A stretch of 64,000 nt of DNA from Nocardia sp. CNY236 (GTDB lineage: Bacteria; Actinomycetota; Actinomycetes; Mycobacteriales; Mycobacteriaceae), in NCBI RefSeq assembly GCF_000482385.1, contig NZ_AXVD01000021.1, positions 54,884 to 118,883 of the forward strand. Direction: 5' to 3'. The notes below the pieces were generated by a model. That model did no database searches. It saw only the letters and a list, made by a program, of their open reading frames with translations, and had not been told where the DNA came from. Shown here piece after piece: positions 1-8,197 of this stretch. Each line of letters opens with the position of its first letter. Positions within the stretch are counted from its first letter, which is position 1. A program made the position numbers and the translations under genes.

Positions 1-310
1 CGACACGTTCACGCTCGGTTCCGGTCGGAACCATCATCTCGTCTGCCCTGGGCAGGGTCACCATCCTGCGCACTACGGCCAGGTAGAGGTCACGCTTGTT
101 GCCGAAGTAGTGGTTGATCAGTCCGCGGGCCACACCTGCCCGCTGCGCCAATTCGGCGGTGGAGACCGCCGCATAGGGCCGCTCACCGAACATATCGATC
201 GCGCAGCCGAGTATCTGCGCTCGCCGCTCGTCGGGTTCGAGCCGACGACGGCGTGGCGCGGCGGCGTCCGCACCTGCGGCCGTCCGGTCGACATCAGAGA
301 GACCGGGCAA
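1..310 (-). CDS. TetR-family transcriptional regulator (C-terminus off the window)
   Basis: Only the N-terminal 100 or so residues lie in the window; the rest continues beyond base 1. The translated segment has a TetR helix-turn-helix: a first helix ending in RRAQILGCAIDMFGE, then STAELAQRAGVARGLINHYF, then GNKRDLYLAVV. No ATG or GTG lies in frame before the DNA-binding domain. The frame is closed upstream by a stop at 320-322, so a TTG at 308-310 is the likely start, which puts the gene's start inside the end of the acyl-CoA dehydrogenase gene. That overlap suggests co-transcription and control of acyl-CoA metabolism. The ligand cannot be inferred. Confidence 0.8.
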   Translation of the reverse strand, partial: MPGLSDVDRTAAGADAAAPRRRRLEPDERRAQILGCAIDMFGERPYAAVSTAELAQRAGVARGLINHYFGNKRDLYLAVVRRMVTLPRADEMMVPTGTERERV

Positions 311-1454
311 TGAGATCCTTCATCACCTCGTTGCTGCCGGCGAGGATTCGCAGAACGCGCGCGCCGGTATAGATCTGAGAAATCGGGTACTCCGTCATGT
401 AGCCGTAGCCGCCGAACAATTGCAGGCAGCGGTCGACCACGATACCCAACTGATCTGTCAACCAGTATTTCGACATCGCGGCCGTGGGAACATCCAGTGC
501 GCCCCGCAAGTGCCCGCTGATGCACTCGTCGAGAAAAGTGCGGGAAACGCGCGCGATGGTCGCACACTCCGCGAGTTCGAACTTGGTGTTCTGCATGGCG
601 AACAGCGGTTTGCCGAATGCCATTCGGCCTTTCGTGTAGTCGACGGTGAGCTGCACCGCCTTCTCCATCATGGCGACCGCGACGATCGCGGTCACCAGCC
701 GCTCCTGCGCAAGCAGCTGCATCATCTGCACGAAACCCTGCCCCTCGGCTTCCCCGAGCAGGTTCGACGCCGGCACCCGCAGACCGTCGAAGAACAGTTC
801 GGCGGTGTCCCCGGCTTTGCCACCGATCTTGTTCAAGATGCGACCACGGGCGAAGCCCGGGGTGTCGTCGTTCACGTCGGCATAGATCAGCGAGATGCCC
901 GCTGCCCCTTTGGACGAGTCGGTCTTGGCGGCAATGATGATGCCGTCGCACAACCACCCGTTGGTGATGAAGATTTTCGACCCGGTGATCAGATACTCGT
1001 CACCCTCACGGACCGCTCGGGTGCTGATGTTCTGCAGGTCCGATCCCGTGCTCGGTTCGGTCATGCCGATCGACAAGACGATCTCACCGCTGACAACCCG
1101 CGGCAGCACGCGCCGCTTGAGCTCCTCGGAGCCGAACCGAGCGAGATACGGGGCGACGATCGAGCTGTGCACGGCGATACCCAGCGATGCATCGCCGGCG
1201 CGCACCTGCTCCTCGATGATCGCCGCCTCGTGCGCGAAGGTGCCTCCGCCGCCCCCGTATTCTGTTGCGATCGCCGGACACAGCAATCCGAGTTCGCCCG
1301 CGCGACAGTAGAGCGCCCGATCGGGGTGGCCCTGGGCGACGAACTTTTCCTCGTAGGGAACCACGTCGTGGTCGAAGAATGTCCGAGCCAAGTCACGCAC
1401 CGCTTCGACCTCGGTGTCACTCCATGCTGCGTGCGCCGTTGCACTGTCCGCCAT
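294..1454 (-). CDS. acyl-CoA dehydrogenase
   Basis: FAD-dependent dehydrogenase that puts a trans-2 double bond into an acyl-CoA thioester. The N-terminal helical domain, the middle-domain signature IGMTEPSTGSDL and the C-terminal four-helix domain are all visible, in 386 residues. The glutamate used by medium-chain enzymes in the YEG(T/S) motif is replaced here (ILAGSNEV). A glutamate in LLAQERLVT, about residue 251, fits the catalytic site of long-chain and isovaleryl enzymes, so this is a subfamily difference and not an inactive copy. The ATG at 1454 has AGAGGAC upstream; another in-frame ATG at 1499 has no ribosome site. A weak promoter (TTGACA, then GACAAT) lies at about 1500-1533 on the same strand. 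The acyl chain is unknown. Confidence 0.93.
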   Translation of the reverse strand: MADSATAHAAWSDTEVEAVRDLARTFFDHDVVPYEEKFVAQGHPDRALYCRAGELGLLCPAIATEYGGGGGTFAHEAAIIEEQVRAGDASLGIAVHSSIVAPYLARFGSEELKRRVLPRVVSGEIVLSIGMTEPSTGSDLQNISTRAVREGDEYLITGSKIFITNGWLCDGIIIAAKTDSSKGAAGISLIYADVNDDTPGFARGRILNKIGGKAGDTAELFFDGLRVPASNLLGEAEGQGFVQMMQLLAQERLVTAIVAVAMMEKAVQLTVDYTKGRMAFGKPLFAMQNTKFELAECATIARVSRTFLDECISGHLRGALDVPTAAMSKYWLTDQLGIVVDRCLQLFGGYGYMTEYPISQIYTGARVLRILAGSNEVMKDLIARSL

Positions 1455-1670
1455 TGCCCTGTCCTCTACCTGCGTCACGCCGAAGTCCTGCGGCTCCATT
1501 GTCGAATTTCTATTGGCGAACTGTCAACAAGTCCGAACTCTCGACCTCGTCCACACCGCACCGCGGTTCGGGTCACGACCTGCACTCCGCTAGTCGTGAG
1601 CTGCGTCATATTCGATGCTTCACCTCTCCCTTCGGTGGCGGATTCTTCGTACTGTCCGTACCGACACAGT

Positions 1671-1706
1671 GTTGCCGTTGTGCGCGACGTTGCCGTTGTG
1701 CGCGAC
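1671..1706. repeat. perfect 18-bp tandem duplication
   Basis: The unit GTTGCCGTTGTGCGCGAC occurs twice head to tail (1671-1688 and 1689-1706) in the leader region of the alpha/beta hydrolase gene, between the divergent acyl-CoA dehydrogenase and the hydrolase start at 1754. It is a length a slipped replication fork could give. No regulatory role can be read from it. Confidence 0.9.
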
Positions 1707-1753
1707 GCGACGTCCCGTCGAACCCGAACGCACGCAACGAACGAGGCGGGGAC

Positions 1754-2686
1754 ATGACCGAAAAGCTCGATACCACCGACACCCCCCGACCCGACCGCAC
1801 CTGGACGGTGCAAAGGAAGGGTGCCGACATCGCTGTTCTCGAATGGGGCGACCCCGGCGCGGAGCCTCTGGTGCTGGTACACGGCCTCACCGACACCCAC
1901 CGCGTGTGGACCACGGTCGCGGCCTTGCTGGCCGACGGTTTTCGAGTCATCGCCTACGACGTGCGCGGGCATGGCGGCTCGGCGCCCGCACGCGAGCTGC
2001 TCGGATATCGGCTCGACCAGTTGGCCGAGGACTTCTTCACGGTGATCGATGCCGCCAGCCCGGAGCGTCCGGTACACACGTGCGGCCACGGCTGGGGCGC
2101 GGTGCAGCTGTGGGAGGCGGTCTGCGATCCCCGGGCCACGACCCGATTCGCGTCGTTCACTGCGCTGTCCGGACCGAACCTCGACCACTTCGGCCTGTGG
2201 CTACGCGCGCTCACCCCACGAGCTCGCCGCGGATTCGCCGGTCTGGATCGGTGGTGGAGTGCGGCCCATGGCGTCCTCGCGCTCGGTCCGATGGCCCGCA
2301 GGTTCTACTCACCACGTCTGCGCAGCCTGCTGGCGCTGCGGCCCGGCAACGTCGTGCCGGTACCGGCGCGAATTGCGCGGACGTGGCGCACCGATCTCAT
2401 CGCAGGCGCACGTATCGTCCAGGCCAACCTGGTGCACCATCTCGGCAAACCACGTGTTCGGCGTACTGCGGTCCCGGTGCAACTGCTGGTGGACACCACC
2501 GACCCGTTCGTCCCGGCCGCGGTCTACACCGTCTCGGCCCGGTGGGTCGACCAGGTGTGGCGGCATGCGGTTCCAGCCGACCACTGGCTACCGGTCACCG
2601 AACCTCTGCTGGTCGCCGAGACGATCGCCAATTTCATCGACGATCTGCGCGCCGACCACGCGGCGATCACACCACGCAGCGGGTGA
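1754..2686 (+). CDS. alpha/beta hydrolase, EphD-like, nucleophile replaced by Gly
   Basis: The 310-residue protein has the alpha/beta hydrolase core: HG oxyanion motif near residue 43 (VLVHGLTD), strand-turn DVRGHGGS, and late acid and histidine candidates (VDTTDPFVP, PADHWLPV). It most resembles the hydrolase half of mycobacterial EphD epoxide hydrolase/SDR fusions, where the nucleophile elbow reads GHDWGS. Here the elbow reads GHGWGA and codon 113 (2090-2092, GGC) is Gly, so neither the Asp of epoxide hydrolases nor the Ser of esterases is present. It is therefore probably inactive or uses another chemistry. An SDR gene follows, which recalls the EphD hydrolase-SDR pairing but as separate genes. 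The start ATG follows GGCGGGGAC. Confidence 0.85.
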   Translation: MTEKLDTTDTPRPDRTWTVQRKGADIAVLEWGDPGAEPLVLVHGLTDTHRVWTTVAALLADGFRVIAYDVRGHGGSAPARELLGYRLDQLAEDFFTVIDAASPERPVHTCGHGWGAVQLWEAVCDPRATTRFASFTALSGPNLDHFGLWLRALTPRARRGFAGLDRWWSAAHGVLALGPMARRFYSPRLRSLLALRPGNVVPVPARIARTWRTDLIAGARIVQANLVHHLGKPRVRRTAVPVQLLVDTTDPFVPAAVYTVSARWVDQVWRHAVPADHWLPVTEPLLVAETIANFIDDLRADHAAITPRSG

Positions 2687-2791
2687 ACCGAGCCGCTACC
2701 CGGTCATCGGTGACCGCAGGGTTGCTCACCGTGCGGGTCTGCGACAATGGGTCGGCCGATTGTCCAGCTCAGAAGGATGCCCCCCGTCGCG

Positions 2792-4222
2792 ATGGCCGAA
2801 AGCATGATCGATCCCGAGGACCTCGAGACCTGTCTGCGGGTCTTGGAGCAGGCCGGCACGCTGGACAAAGATCATCCCGACTCGGTCACCGTACAACGTG
2901 CGGTCGGGCACATGTTCAAGCAGCTCAAACGGCGGCGCCGATCGGCCGCCCGATCAGCAGTCGCAGCCGCCGACCGGGCAGTGGTGGCGGCCACCGCAAC
3001 CGGTTCGCCGAAACGGATCGACGACGAGACCGCGGGCATCCCGATCAGTTCGACAGCGACCGGCGCGAGCGCGGGCACGTTGTTGCGTGCACGTCCCTGC
3101 TATATCTGCAAACAACGCTATACCCGAGTCGACGCCTTCTACCATCAGTTGTGCCCGGACTGCGCGGCGCGCAACCACGTCAAACGGGACGCTGGGACAG
3201 ACCTGACCGGCCGCCGAGCGCTGCTCACCGGTGGCCGCGCCAAGATCGGCATGTACATCGCTGTGCGACTGCTCAGGGATGGCGCGCACACCACGATCAC
3301 AACCCGTTTTCCCAATGACGCCATCCGGCGATTCACCGCGATGGACGACAGCGCCCAGTGGCTGCACCGGTTGCGCATCGTCGGCATCGACCTGCGCGAT
3401 CCCGCTCGAGTAGTCGCGCTGGCCGACGACGTCGCAGCCCAGGGCCCTTTGGACATCCTGATCAACAATGCCGCCCAGACGGTGCGCCGCTCCCCGGACG
3501 CCTACAGTGCACTGGTCGAGGCCGAAGCCGGGCCGCTGCCCGCCGGCACCTTGCCTCGGGTCGTGCGCTTCGGCAAGACCACCCAGGCGCACCCCACTGC
3601 GCTGACCGCCTCGCTCTCCCCTGGGCTGTCGGCCGCCGAAGTCGCCGAACTGGCTCTCGTCGCCGGATCCGCGACGCCGGATCGTGTGTCGCGCGGCATG
3701 GCGATCGACGCCGGCGGTTTGATACCCGATCTCGCGCATACCAACAGCTGGGTCCAGACCGTGGCGGAGGTGGATCCCACCGAACTGCTCGAAGTGCAGT
3801 TGTGCAACTCGGTCGCGCCGTTCATCCTGATATCGCGGCTACGCCCGGCGCTGGCAGCTTCGGCCGCTCGCCGGACCTACATCGTGAACGTGTCCGCCAT
3901 GGAAGGGCAGTTCGCTCGTGGCTACAAGGGTCCTGGCCATCCGCACACCAACATGGCCAAGGCGGCGCTGAACATGTTGACTCGCACCAGCGCCCGAGAA
4001 ATGTTCGATCGCGATCACATCCTGATGACCGCAGTCGACACCGGATGGATCACCGACGAACGCCCCCATTACACCAAGGTCCGTCTCGCCGAGGAGGGCT
4101 TTCACGCGCCACTGGACCTGGTCGACGGGGCCGCGCGAGTATACGACCCGATCGTGCAAGGTGAGAGCGGTATCGATCTTTTCGGCTGCTTCCTCAAGGA
4201 CTACCAGCCCGCCCCGTGGTAG
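2792..4222 (+). CDS. SDR-fold oxidoreductase with N-terminal zinc ribbon
   Basis: 476 residues. Residues 1-100 are helical and basic. A four-cysteine zinc ribbon follows (C103, C106, C121, C124; CYIC...CPDC). After it comes a Rossmann domain with TGGRAKIG (146-153) and ILINNAA (about 223). The usual SDR catalytic Ser is kept (NVS, 368), but the Tyr of YxxxK is Thr386 in HTNMAK, with Lys390 retained. A long insertion lies between the NNAA and catalytic segments. The reaction is unknown; it may be a non-catalytic NAD(P)-binding or nucleic-acid-linked protein. The start is uncertain: ATG codons at 2747, 2777 and 2792 are in frame, and 2792 fits best downstream of AGAAGG. Confidence 0.82.
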   Translation: MAESMIDPEDLETCLRVLEQAGTLDKDHPDSVTVQRAVGHMFKQLKRRRRSAARSAVAAADRAVVAATATGSPKRIDDETAGIPISSTATGASAGTLLRARPCYICKQRYTRVDAFYHQLCPDCAARNHVKRDAGTDLTGRRALLTGGRAKIGMYIAVRLLRDGAHTTITTRFPNDAIRRFTAMDDSAQWLHRLRIVGIDLRDPARVVALADDVAAQGPLDILINNAAQTVRRSPDAYSALVEAEAGPLPAGTLPRVVRFGKTTQAHPTALTASLSPGLSAAEVAELALVAGSATPDRVSRGMAIDAGGLIPDLAHTNSWVQTVAEVDPTELLEVQLCNSVAPFILISRLRPALAASAARRTYIVNVSAMEGQFARGYKGPGHPHTNMAKAALNMLTRTSAREMFDRDHILMTAVDTGWITDERPHYTKVRLAEEGFHAPLDLVDGAARVYDPIVQGESGIDLFGCFLKDYQPAPW

Positions 4223-4266
4223 GCGGCTGCCACACGTACGACGAGATATCACCCGGCGCCGCGCGC

Positions 4267-4272
4267 TACCCT
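4267..4272 (+). promoter_or_regulatory. -10 box of a probable leaderless promoter
   Basis: TACCCT ends exactly 6 nt before the GTG at 4279 and no ribosome site stands between them. This predicts transcription starting at or next to the start codon. Confidence 0.5.
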
Positions 4273-4278
4273 GGTGAC

Positions 4279-4668
4279 GTGCTCTACCGGCTGCTGGCCG
4301 ACGCGGTCGCCGCCACGCATTTCGCCTTCGTGGGCTACGTCGTGGTCGGCGGGTTCGTGTCGTGGCGCCTGCCCCGCACGATCTGGCTGCACGTCCTGGC
4401 GGTCTGCTGGGGATCGGCCAGCATCGTGGTCGGGTTGGATTGCCCGCTCACACATCTGGAGAACTGGGCACACGATCGCGCGGGCGAGGCGCCGCTACCG
4501 TCGAGCGGGTTCATCGACCACTACATCACCGGTGTGCTCTACCCCGAGCACGCCCTCGGGCTGGCCCGTGCGCTGGCCGCCGCACTGGTGGTGATCTCGT
4601 GGATCGGCTGGGCCCGGCTGCGGCGGCGCGACCGGGTCTGCGGTGCCCAACTCGACGTACCGTCCTGA
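4279..4668 (+). CDS. DUF2784 membrane protein
   Basis: 129 residues, mostly hydrophobic, with about four membrane segments (AVAATHFAFVGYVVVGGFV, IWLHVLAVCWGSASIVV, a short region near the middle, and ALAAALVVISWIGW). The motif CPLTHLEN and the FIDHYITGVLYPEH segment are typical of DUF2784 proteins, a family without an assigned function. The GTG start at 4279 begins the first membrane segment cleanly and fits the -10 box at 4267. An upstream in-frame extension is possible but adds only non-conserved residues. Confidence 0.85.
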   Translation: MLYRLLADAVAATHFAFVGYVVVGGFVSWRLPRTIWLHVLAVCWGSASIVVGLDCPLTHLENWAHDRAGEAPLPSSGFIDHYITGVLYPEHALGLARALAAALVVISWIGWARLRRRDRVCGAQLDVPS

Positions 4669-4816
4669 CCGCACTCGAAGTCGCCAGCCACTGTCGAGTG
4701 CGACACCACACGGTATGCGGCAGTTCACATGTCATCACCATCATGTGTGACACAGTCGCGCAGACAGATCGGTCACACGACGCGACTTCTTCGGTGTAGC
4801 AAGTACGCTGAAGCGA

Positions 4817-6157
4817 GTGAACACGCATGCACGGCTCGTCCACGACTACGAGGCCGGTATCGGTGTCACCGCCTCGACTGTGGCGCCTGGGCCCGATCCT
4901 GGTGGCAATCTCGCTGCGACACTACCGGTTTGGTCGTTGGCTGCCGGGTCGGTTGCGGCGTTGTCGGCCGCGGCGAACCGGATGCGGGCGGTGCGGGGCC
5001 TGGACCCGGTGGCCCATCGTATCGACCCGAGGCGCATCACCGCGGCGTTCACCAGCGACCGCTTGATCCGCATCGACGGCCAGACGCCCAAGGCCTTCGC
5101 CGACCTGTCCGGATTCTTCCCCACGTTCGATGGATGGGTACGCACCCATGCCAACTATCCGCATCACCGCACCCGGCTGTTCGCCGCCCTCGGCATGCCG
5201 GAGTCTGCGCCCGTGGATCTCGCCGTAACGCAGATGGCCATGCTTCGCGCCGAGGATCTGGAAAGTCGCGCCGCCGCACACGGCGCTATCGCCGTGCGCG
5301 TCCGCACCGAGGCCGAATGGGCCGCCAGCCCGCAAGGACGCGCGGCCGCGGAAGGCCCCCCGGTGGCGATCACGCCGCGCTCCGATCGTTGTGAGCCCGG
5401 ATTGCCCTGGGGTGCGGCGCCACTGCAACCACTGGCCGGCTACCGCGTGCTGGACCTGACGCGAGTGATCGCAGGACCTGTCGCGACGCGGACGCTGGCG
5501 CTGCTCGGCGCCGATGTGTTGCGGCTCGATCCGCCGCAGTTGCCCGAGATTTCGTGGCAGTATGCCGACACCTGTCAGGGCAAACGGTCCACGCTCGTGG
5601 ATCTGCGTACCCATCGGATCGATGAATTGATCTCCACGGCCGATGTTCTGATCACTGGATACCGCCCAGGCGCGCTGGAACGGGCAGGCGTACACGGCGC
5701 GAGTCGTCCTGGCCTGGTTCACGGGCGAGTGTCTGCGTGGGGAGACACCGGTCCCTGGGGCGGGCGGCGCGGTTTCGACAGCATCGTGCAAGCCGCGTCG
5801 GGGATCGCGATCCTGGAAGGTGCACCCGCTGTCCCCGGGGCCTTGCCGGCACAAGCACTCGACCACGCGTCGGGGTATCTGCTGGCTGCCGGGGTGATCG
5901 ATGCCCTCGTCGCACGCAGCGACGACGGCGTGGGGCGGGACGTGCGCGTCGCGCTGGCGCGTACCGCGTCGTGGCTGCTCGACGCGCCGCACCGTACCCC
6001 GCAGCACCCCGAGGCCACGATGCCGAGCTCGGCGGAGGTGGTCCGGCACGGACGAGTCGTCACCGCCGCGCCGGTCCTGGCGGAGTATCCGGACTACGCG
6101 TGGCCGGCGCCGGACTACGGCGCGGATCGACCTGCTTGGCCACTGTCCACACACTGA
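4817..6157 (+). CDS. CoA-transferase family III (CaiB/BaiF type)
   Basis: 446 residues. The second half carries the family III signatures: GYRVLDLTRVIAGPVATR, LLGADVLRL, YADTCQGKRS, ADVLITGYRPGAL and RRGFDSIVQAASG. Asp321 in RGFDS is at the position of the catalytic aspartate that forms the acyl-CoA mixed anhydride in formyl-CoA transferase. The N-terminal 200 residues look like a degenerate copy of the family fold, as in long actinobacterial members. The substrate is unknown; nearby acyl-CoA dehydrogenase and methylmalonyl-CoA genes suggest carboxylic acid catabolism. GTG at 4817 is preceded by TACGCT (4804-4809), 7 nt away, which fits a leaderless transcript. Confidence 0.9.
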   Translation: MNTHARLVHDYEAGIGVTASTVAPGPDPGGNLAATLPVWSLAAGSVAALSAAANRMRAVRGLDPVAHRIDPRRITAAFTSDRLIRIDGQTPKAFADLSGFFPTFDGWVRTHANYPHHRTRLFAALGMPESAPVDLAVTQMAMLRAEDLESRAAAHGAIAVRVRTEAEWAASPQGRAAAEGPPVAITPRSDRCEPGLPWGAAPLQPLAGYRVLDLTRVIAGPVATRTLALLGADVLRLDPPQLPEISWQYADTCQGKRSTLVDLRTHRIDELISTADVLITGYRPGALERAGVHGASRPGLVHGRVSAWGDTGPWGGRRGFDSIVQAASGIAILEGAPAVPGALPAQALDHASGYLLAAGVIDALVARSDDGVGRDVRVALARTASWLLDAPHRTPQHPEATMPSSAEVVRHGRVVTAAPVLAEYPDYAWPAPDYGADRPAWPLSTH

Positions 6158-6206
6158 CACACTCCCGCTGGCAACACCCGAGCGCAGTGGGCCTACTCCG
6201 GCTCGC

Positions 6207-6212
6207 TAGTCT
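6207..6212 (+). promoter_or_regulatory. -10 box of a probable leaderless promoter
   Basis: TAGTCT lies exactly 6 nt before the ATG at 6219, with no ribosome site in the gap. Confidence 0.5.
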
Positions 6213-6218
6213 CACGCT

Positions 6219-7271
6219 ATGCGGCAGCGGATCATCATGGATATCGATACCGGTATCGACGATTCCTTCGCTCTGCTGTATGTACTCGCCAGCCCGGAAG
6301 CCGAACTCACGGGGATCGCCGCCACGGCGGGAAACGTGCCGGCAGCGCAAGTGGCGGCGAACAATCTCGGGTGGTTGGAAATCTGCCATGCACCGGAGAT
6401 CGAGGTTGCGATCGGTGCGGCCGAGCCACTCGCGGTCCCGCTGCGTACCACCGAAGACACACACGGACCACGAGGCATCGGATACGCCGAACTGCCCACG
6501 ACCACCCGCCGGCCTTCGCAGCGCTCGGCGGCGCAGATGTGGGTCGAGCGAGCGCGTGCGCACCCGGGCGAGATCATCGGTCTGTGTACCGGCCCATTGA
6601 CCAACCTCGCGCTCGCTGTGCGGACCGAACCCGAACTGCCCCGCCTACTGCAGCGTTTGGTGATCATGGGTGGCGCATTCAACCACCCGGGCAATACGAC
6701 GCCGACCAACGAGTGGAACATACACGTCGACCCGGAGGCCGCCAAAGAAGTCTTCGACGCGTTCAGCACGACACCTGCGCACCTCCGGCCGATCGTGTGC
6801 GCGCTGGACATCACCGAGACCGTCGAGATGCGGCCGGAGCATGTGGCGCGCCTGGCCGTGCGCGCACAGAGTTCTCCGGTGGAACTCGTCTCGTCGGCTA
6901 TACCGCCCGAAACTCGCTCGACCACCAGCAACCCGATCGTGCGGTCGCTCACCGATGCCGTGCGGTTCTACTTCGACTTCCACCACAGCTGTAACCAGGG
7001 CTATCTCGCACACATGCACGATCCGTTCGCGGCCGCTGTGGCGCTGGATCCGTCGCTGGCTCGCACCCGCCCTGCCACAGTGGACGTGGAGTTGACCGGC
7101 GCGATCACCCGCGCGACCACAGTCGCCGACTGGACGGGCATGTGGGGTCGTGAACCCAACGCCGACATCGTCGTCGGCACCGACCCGGAGCTGGTCCTCG
7201 ACCGGCTGGTGGCTCGAGTCGGCGATTTTGCGCGCGCAGCTCACCCGCCCGCGCTCGAGGAGGTCTTGTGA
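6219..7271 (+). CDS. inosine/uridine-preferring nucleoside hydrolase
   Basis: 350 residues. The N-terminal DIDTGIDD (residues 8-15) is the calcium-binding Asp cluster of the IU-nucleoside hydrolase family. Further support comes from LCTGPLTNLALA, LVIMGGAF and NEWNIHVDPEAA, which supply the remaining metal and ribose contacts. It would split the N-glycosidic bond of a ribonucleoside into base and ribose. The next gene starts within its stop codon, so the two are probably translated together. Base preference cannot be read from the sequence. Confidence 0.92.
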   Translation: MRQRIIMDIDTGIDDSFALLYVLASPEAELTGIAATAGNVPAAQVAANNLGWLEICHAPEIEVAIGAAEPLAVPLRTTEDTHGPRGIGYAELPTTTRRPSQRSAAQMWVERARAHPGEIIGLCTGPLTNLALAVRTEPELPRLLQRLVIMGGAFNHPGNTTPTNEWNIHVDPEAAKEVFDAFSTTPAHLRPIVCALDITETVEMRPEHVARLAVRAQSSPVELVSSAIPPETRSTTSNPIVRSLTDAVRFYFDFHHSCNQGYLAHMHDPFAAAVALDPSLARTRPATVDVELTGAITRATTVADWTGMWGREPNADIVVGTDPELVLDRLVARVGDFARAAHPPALEEVL

Positions 7272-8197
7272 GCCGTATCGACGACACCGGCTACTTGTCG
7301 GCATTCCGCGCCCGGCTGGGGCTGCCTGGAATCATCGACGTGCATACGCATTTCATGCCCGAACGGGTACTGCGGAAAGTATGGGCCTACTTCGACGCGG
7401 CCGGGCCATTGGTCCGCCCTATGTCGATCACCTATCGCAACGATGAGCAGGTCCGCTTGGACACTGTGCGCGGCTTCGGCGTTCGTGCATTCACTGCACT
7501 CGCGTATCCGCACAAGCCGGACATGGCGGCGTGGCTCAACGAATGGACCGCCGATTTCGCTGCACGCACACCGGATTGCCTCCACACCGCGACGTTCTTC
7601 CCCGAGGGACGCGCCGCCGATGATGTCGCGACGGCCATCGAACGCGGCGCCCGTGTCTTCAAGGCGCATGTTCAGGTCGGCGACTACGACCCGGGTGACC
7701 CACTGCTGGACCCGGTCTGGGGCCTGCTCGAGGACGCGCAGATTCCTGTAGTGATCCACTGCGGTTCGGGTCCTGCACCCGGGACCTATACCGGACCGGA
7801 ACCGATTGCCCGACTATTGCGGCGTTTCCCGCGACTGTCGCTGATCATCGCGCACATGGGTGTGCCCGAATACAGCGCATTCCTCGATCTGGCCGAAAAA
7901 TCCGCCGAAGTGCGGCTCGATACCACGATGGTGTGGACCGACTTCACCGAGGCCTACGCCCCCTTCCCGGTGCACGAGCGCAGCAGGCTCCGAGCCCTCG
8001 CCGATCGCATCGTGTTCGGCAGCGACTTCCCCAATATTCCTTACCCGTACGAACATTCGATCCAGGTACTCGAGCACCTCGATCTCGGCGAGGATTGGCT
8101 GCGCCAGGTGTGCTATCGCAATGCGGCGACCCTGTTCGGTGTCGCTGATCCCGCAAGCTCGCTGGGTCGCAGCTCAACGACCGTCGAAGGCTCGTAG
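7268..8197 (+). CDS. amidohydrolase 2 family (TIM-barrel metal-dependent hydrolase)
   Basis: 309 residues. The HxH metal motif is at residues 25-27 (IDVHTHF). Later metal/catalytic candidates are VVIHCGSG, LIIAHMG and the terminal Asp in VFGSDFPNIPY. The family includes decarboxylases and hydrolases of cyclic amides or lactones. GTG at 7268 overlaps the TGA of the nucleoside hydrolase by 4 bp, so the two form an operon, perhaps acting on a base or ribose product in sequence. The 3' end overlaps the convergent meaB gene by 24 bp. Confidence 0.88.
   Translation: MSRIDDTGYLSAFRARLGLPGIIDVHTHFMPERVLRKVWAYFDAAGPLVRPMSITYRNDEQVRLDTVRGFGVRAFTALAYPHKPDMAAWLNEWTADFAARTPDCLHTATFFPEGRAADDVATAIERGARVFKAHVQVGDYDPGDPLLDPVWGLLEDAQIPVVIHCGSGPAPGTYTGPEPIARLLRRFPRLSLIIAHMGVPEYSAFLDLAEKSAEVRLDTTMVWTDFTEAYAPFPVHERSRLRALADRIVFGSDFPNIPYPYEHSIQVLEHLDLGEDWLRQVCYRNAATLFGVADPASSLGRSSTTVEGS

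Noticed and set aside
294..1454. Acyl-CoA dehydrogenase called inactive because YEG Glu is missing
   Set aside because: A Glu in QERL (about residue 251) matches the catalytic site of the long-chain/isovaleryl subgroup, so activity is expected.
1265..1753. N-terminal extension of the alpha/beta hydrolase frame
   Set aside because: The extension overlaps the divergent acyl-CoA dehydrogenase and has no domain; ATG 1754 with GGCGGGGAC begins the conserved part.
4922..6160. 412-codon minus-strand frame opposite the CoA-transferase
   Set aside because: Antisense shadow of a gene with clear family III signatures.
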